From contig WVXJ01000155.1 in assembly GCA_011773575.1 (NCBI GenBank), forward strand, positions 11,336 to 19,113: DNA of 7,778 bases. The letters run 5' to 3'. How positions within the stretch are numbered: the first letter of the stretch is position 1; the number at the start of each line of letters is the position of its first letter. Positions 4,372 to 7,778 of the stretch are shown here, piece by piece. The translations under genes were made by a program, and so were the position numbers. Under the pieces are notes generated by a model. It saw nothing but the letters and a program-made list of their open reading frames with translations, searched no databases and had not been told where the DNA came from. The stretch comes from Armatimonadota bacterium. GTDB lineage: Bacteria; Armatimonadota; Hebobacteria; Hebobacterales; WVXJ01.

Positions 4372-6516
4372 GTGACGCGTGCTGACTTGGTGAGATTATA
4401 CAGACTTCTGAGACGCCGCCGCTGGCTGGTTGGAGCGGTCACTCTCGGTACGCTCACAATAGTAGTGCTGGGCGCTCTTCTCATGCCTCTCTACTACCGC
4501 GCCAGCGCGGTGGTAATGCCTTCGGAAGCGGCCCTGCAAAATCCCTTGGGCAGAGACACCGGCACATGGACTCAACACTACCGTATTGACAAAAGGGAAC
4601 GAGATGCCCGCCTGCCCGCTTTCATGGATCTCGTGAAGAGCCACGCGGTACTGCAAGAGACGAAGGAGAAACTGGGGCTTGAGACCGACACACAGGACAT
4701 GGCCAAACTGATTTCGGTGCAACCCGCCTTCGGGGTCGCCTTCAGTATCACCGCTTTTGACCGCACCGAGACAGGCGCGATGGAACTGGCCAATGAACTG
4801 GCACGCACTTTGGCAAAGCATTATCGGGAACTTAGTCGCTCTCAAAGCGAAGAAGAACGCCGCCTACTGGAAGAGCGCGTTGAAAGGCTCCGCCAAGCGA
4901 TGGAAGCTGCCAAGAAGGAAGTCAGCGCTCTGAGCGGCGAAGAAATCTCCGTCTCCGCCAGCATGGAGAACAACCCCTCGTTTTCTCGCGCCAATGCATT
5001 GCAGGTTGAAGTGGATGCGCTACGCGCGCAGTTGAGTGAAGCGAGAGAGCGCAGGCTCCGAACCGAAAAAGAACTCACCCTCCAGCCGGAAAGAAAAGAG
5101 TCACTCACCAGCACTACCGGAAACCCGCGCGTCGCCTCCCTGCAGGAGGAACTGGCGCGGCTGGAGCGGGAACTGGTAAGCGCGAGAATTCGCTACACGG
5201 AGAAGCACCGGCAAGTCCAACGCCTTGAAGAGCAGGTTGACAAGGTGAAGGCCAGCCTGTCCGCGGCCCTGGAAGAGATGACCACACACAAGACAATCGC
5301 CCCCAACCCGCTGCGGACATTTCTGGAAAGCGAGCTGGTGAAATTGAATATAGAGGAGGCCGCGCTTACGGCAAGGCTTTCTGCCCTTCGAGCAACAATG
5401 GCGCGAGACCAGCAGAAGGTCCGCGCGGCCAGCAGCAAGGAAGTTGACATAACCACGAGCAAGGCCGATTACCTGGCTGCACAAGAGTCGTATCGCACGG
5501 TAAGTGGGCTTCTACAAGCAGCCCTGATTGAAGAGGAAGCCCAGCAAGGCGCGGCCCATATCCGGATAATCCAAGAGGCCGGCTTCGCGGAAGGTCCATC
5601 TACCCGCCGAGGGCCGAATCTTGTGCAGCTGATTGTTCTGGGAGTGTTGCTGAGTCTGGGGCTGGGAGTTGGTGTGGGTCTTGCGGCTGAATTCTTCGAT
5701 GAGAGCATCCGAAGCACAGAGGATATTCAACAAGTGCTGCAACTCCCTCTCAGCGGCACCATTCCCGAGGTAGTAGGTGTGGAGAGGGAAGCGCTTCCTC
5801 AGATAACGCGGGCCTTGCCCATTTCGCCTTATGCTGAATGTTATCGCTTCCTGCGCACGAGCATTCTCTCCAATGGTCACGCACAAAGCGTTAAATCCCT
5901 CATGTTTACGGCCGCCTCGCCTGCCCAAGGAACGAGCACTACAATCGCCAACCTCGCCATCTCTCTGTCAGAGGCCGGCAAGACGGTTGTGCTGGTGGAT
6001 GCGGACCTTCGCAGGCCCATGCAGCACATCATCTTCAAAGTGCCGAATGAGGTGGGCCTCACCAGCGTCTTAGCCGGAGATGCAGAAATCGAAGATGCTC
6101 TGCGGCACACTGAAGTCCCGCGTTTGTTCGTCTTGCCCGCGGGCCCGCAAGCGGATAACCCTTCCGCCTCGCTCAACTCACAGAGAATGAAGGAAACCTT
6201 ACGGCGGTTACAGGGGAGATTCGAGTATGTACTCATAGACACACCTCCCGTTTTGGCCTTCAGTGAAAGCGTGACCCTCTCCTCTCTGCTGGACGGCGCC
6301 GTCCTGGTGGTGAGGGTGGGAGATGCCTCCCGCGGCAATGAATTGCAGGCAAAGGCGACTCTGGAGAAAGCCGGAGCAAAGATACTCGGAGTTGTAGTTA
6401 ACGGGCTGTCGCCACAGCACATAGACAGTTTTTACTTCCATGCCCACTATTACCAGCAGGCGGCCCTTCCTGGGCGGAGTCATGATGACTCCGCAGTGGC
6501 GCGTCCAGACCAGTGA
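4372..6516 (+). CDS. Fused Wzz/BY-kinase-like polysaccharide co-polymerase with degenerate Walker A
   Basis: A 714-residue inner-membrane protein of the Wzc/GumC/ExoP type, controlling polymer length and contacting the export channel. It has TM1 at ~18-42, a long periplasmic region with heavy coiled-coil heptads (~155-350), and TM2 at ~417-439 preceded by a Pro-containing segment (409-415). A cytoplasmic P-loop domain follows (~480-683). Walker A' is VVLVDADLRRP (539-549; D543, D545) and Walker B is YVLIDTPP (619-626; D623). Walker A, however, reads SPAQGTST (516-523) where BY-kinases have P-x-E-G-K-S/T: the ATP-binding Lys is replaced by Thr521. The C-terminal tyrosine cluster is short (Y688, Y693, Y694). 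It may therefore bind nucleotide differently or have lost autokinase activity. The GTG start is supported by AGGAG seven bases upstream. XrtA loci usually encode the chain-length and kinase parts as separate proteins, but here they are one. Confidence 0.9.
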   Translation: MTRADLVRLYRLLRRRRWLVGAVTLGTLTIVVLGALLMPLYYRASAVVMPSEAALQNPLGRDTGTWTQHYRIDKRERDARLPAFMDLVKSHAVLQETKEKLGLETDTQDMAKLISVQPAFGVAFSITAFDRTETGAMELANELARTLAKHYRELSRSQSEEERRLLEERVERLRQAMEAAKKEVSALSGEEISVSASMENNPSFSRANALQVEVDALRAQLSEARERRLRTEKELTLQPERKESLTSTTGNPRVASLQEELARLERELVSARIRYTEKHRQVQRLEEQVDKVKASLSAALEEMTTHKTIAPNPLRTFLESELVKLNIEEAALTARLSALRATMARDQQKVRAASSKEVDITTSKADYLAAQESYRTVSGLLQAALIEEEAQQGAAHIRIIQEAGFAEGPSTRRGPNLVQLIVLGVLLSLGLGVGVGLAAEFFDESIRSTEDIQQVLQLPLSGTIPEVVGVEREALPQITRALPISPYAECYRFLRTSILSNGHAQSVKSLMFTAASPAQGTSTTIANLAISLSEAGKTVVLVDADLRRPMQHIIFKVPNEVGLTSVLAGDAEIEDALRHTEVPRLFVLPAGPQADNPSASLNSQRMKETLRRLQGRFEYVLIDTPPVLAFSESVTLSSLLDGAVLVVRVGDASRGNELQAKATLEKAGAKILGVVVNGLSPQHIDSFYFHAHYYQQAALPGRSHDDSAVARPDQ
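6474..6494. repeat. 21-bp near-palindrome at the end of the kinase-like gene
   Basis: GCGGAGTCAT (6474-6483) and ATGACTCCGC (6485-6494) are perfect 10-bp inverted repeats separated by one base. It lies inside the final codons of the kinase-like gene, about 68-88 bp before the dehydrogenase start. As DNA it looks like an operator for a dimeric regulator. As RNA it would fold as an 8-bp stem with a 5-nt loop. Confidence 0.5.
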
Positions 6517-6532
6517 GACCGAAATCTCACTG
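6511..6532 (+). promoter_or_regulatory. Stem-loop overlapping the stop codon of the kinase-like gene
   Basis: CAGTGAGA (6511-6518), a 6-nt loop CCGAAA and TCTCACTG (6525-6532) form a perfect 8-bp stem that includes the TGA stop (6514-6516). No T-run follows, so it is not a standard intrinsic terminator. It may mark an mRNA processing or stability site between the two coding regions. Confidence 0.5.
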
Positions 6533-6561
6533 ATGGGCTATCAGAAAAGAAGGACATAGGC

Positions 6562-7778
6562 ATGGGACTCAGTCTGCCTGAGAAGATGGGCATTGCGGCG
6601 ACGGAACGGCGCTACCAGACACTACTGGAGAGGCTTGAGCAGCGTGAGGCGCGAGTCGTTGTGATGGGCGCCGGCTATGTGGGCCTCACCCTGGCGGTGG
6701 AGGCGGCACGCATCGGCTTTCCTGTCACCTGTTATGAGATTGACCCGGCCAAAGTGACTGCCATCCGCAATGGCATTTCCGGTGTTCCAGGTATCTCTGC
6801 GGAAGAACTGAAGCGACTTCAGAAGTCAAAGCGGCTGGTTTGCAGCAACCAGCCGGCCGCCCTCAGTGCAGCAGAGGTAATTGTAATCTGTGTGGCCACC
6901 CCTTTGAACGGAGGCCGCGAACCGGATACCTCTCAGATTGAAACCGCGGCGACCTGCATACGCTACTACTTGAAACCGGGGACATTGGTGATCCTGGAGA
7001 GCACTTCCTATCCGGGCACCACGGAGGAGTTAGTCAAGCCCATCCTCGAGGCTTCAGCTTTGAAGGCCGAGAAAGATTTCTGGCTCGCCTTCTCCCCGGA
7101 GCGAGTTGATCCGGGCAACCCCAATTACGGGCTCCACAACACCCCCAAAGTACTGGCCGGTATCGGCGAGAAGTCAACTGCTCTGACACAGGCTTTCTAC
7201 AGCCAGACAGTGGAAAAAACTGTCACAGTATCCTCTCCCACAGCGGCGGAGATGGTCAAACTCCACGAAAACACTTTCCGGAATATAAATATTGCCTTCG
7301 TCAATGAGATGGCTCTGTTGTGTGATCGATTGGGGCTGGATATCTGGGAGATAATCCAGGCCGCCTCCAGCAAGCCCTATGGCTTCATGCCCTTCCACCC
7401 CGGCCCCGGTCCGGGCGGACATTGCATACCGGTTGATCCGCACTACCTCTCGTGGAAGGCGCGCCAACACAACTTCGATTGCAAGTTCATTGAACTGGCC
7501 TCCAGCATAAATGACCAAATGCCGAACCATGTTCGCACCAAGACCGCGGAGGCGCTCAAACGGGCCAATAAATCTCTGAACGAGGCAAAAATACTTCTTC
7601 TGGGCGCGGCCTATAAACGCGACATCGCCGATACCAGAGAATCGCCTATCTTCAGACTTATCAGCCTTTTCCGGGAATCCGGCGCGCAGGTGACCTATCA
7701 CGATCCTCTGGTTGCAGAACTCAGGCTGGCTGATTCTACGCTCATGGAATCAGTGGAATTGACTCCCGAGACACTCGC
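6562..7778 (+). CDS. Nucleotide-sugar 6-dehydrogenase (UDP-GlcNAc or UDP-Glc type), 3' end outside window
   Basis: Cytoplasmic NAD-dependent enzyme that oxidises the C6 hydroxyl of a UDP-hexose to the uronic acid, supplying acidic sugar for the exopolysaccharide. I translated it from an ATG with AAGGA seven bases upstream; 405 codons fit before the edge, so only a few tens of residues are probably missing. After a ~30-residue N-terminal extension comes the NAD-binding GAGYVGL (36-42), then VATPL and EST-type loops, SPERVDPGN (E180), the catalytic-site block with K233 and N237, and GPGGHCIPVDPHYLSWKA with nucleophile Cys288 and D292. The C-terminal Rossmann part begins around ILLLGAAYKRDIADTRESP. 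The N-terminal extension and the HCIPVDPHYLSWKA context look closer to WbpA-type UDP-N-acetylglucosamine 6-dehydrogenases than to UDP-glucose dehydrogenase, but substrate cannot be fixed by eye. It is 45 bp downstream of the kinase-like gene and co-directional with it, so probably in the same operon. Confidence 0.92.
   Translation, partial: MGLSLPEKMGIAATERRYQTLLERLEQREARVVVMGAGYVGLTLAVEAARIGFPVTCYEIDPAKVTAIRNGISGVPGISAEELKRLQKSKRLVCSNQPAALSAAEVIVICVATPLNGGREPDTSQIETAATCIRYYLKPGTLVILESTSYPGTTEELVKPILEASALKAEKDFWLAFSPERVDPGNPNYGLHNTPKVLAGIGEKSTALTQAFYSQTVEKTVTVSSPTAAEMVKLHENTFRNINIAFVNEMALLCDRLGLDIWEIIQAASSKPYGFMPFHPGPGPGGHCIPVDPHYLSWKARQHNFDCKFIELASSINDQMPNHVRTKTAEALKRANKSLNEAKILLLGAAYKRDIADTRESPIFRLISLFRESGAQVTYHDPLVAELRLADSTLMESVELTPETL

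Noticed and set aside
4799..4818. TGGCACG followed by TTGG inside the kinase-like gene, a possible intragenic sigma-54 promoter
   Set aside because: The -12 element lacks the invariant GC at the right position and there is no gene start nearby.
7174..7701. 175-residue minus-strand open frame inside the dehydrogenase
   Set aside because: It is antisense to conserved catalytic blocks of the dehydrogenase, a typical shadow.

Overview
The window is part of a chromosomal cell-surface locus from a Gram-negative bacterium. It pairs an exosortase/PEP-CTERM protein-sorting system with a Wza/Wzc-type exopolysaccharide synthesis and export operon. The evidence for a Gram-negative host is an outer-membrane polysaccharide export protein with SLBB domains, a Wzz/Wzc-like inner-membrane partner, and an exosortase with a VPEP-type substrate. 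Base composition is moderately GC-rich and several genes start with GTG. I cannot assign a phylum. The architecture (fused chain-length/kinase protein, three-SLBB export protein) differs from the classic proteobacterial XrtA/EpsH loci as I know them.

Layout: (1) Positions 1-608, minus strand: the N-terminal two thirds or so of an exosortase, cut by the window edge just after its catalytic Cys. (2) Positions 609-734: a compact divergent control region with two back-to-back, near-consensus sigma-54 (-24/-12) promoters. (3) Positions 735-2348, plus: a multi-spanning GT39/ArnT-like glycosyltransferase. (4) Positions 2349-2463: a third sigma-54 promoter, nearly identical to the exosortase one, and a leader of about 68 nt. 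(5) Positions 2464-3099: a small secreted PEP-CTERM protein. (6) Positions 3196-4359, 4372-6516 and 6562 to the end: SLBB export protein, fused Wzz/BY-kinase-like protein and a UDP-sugar dehydrogenase, closely spaced and co-directional.

Inferred logic: RpoN and an unseen enhancer-binding activator would switch on the exosortase, the membrane glycosyltransferase and the PEP-CTERM substrate together. The EPS genes would be transcribed by read-through past a hairpin, since no separate promoter is evident before them. The GT39 enzyme sits between exosortase and substrate under the same promoter type, so it may glycosylate the sorted protein. The dehydrogenase would supply a uronic-acid sugar nucleotide, and the SLBB and Wzz/kinase proteins would control polymer length and export.

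Main points for a second look: the three matched sigma-54 promoters; a Walker A motif in the tyrosine-kinase-like domain whose Lys is replaced by Thr; a nested inverted repeat at typical enhancer distance upstream of the PEP-CTERM promoter; and a 10+1+10 bp perfect dyad followed by a stem-loop at the kinase/dehydrogenase junction. No RNA genes, mobile elements or CRISPR arrays were seen.
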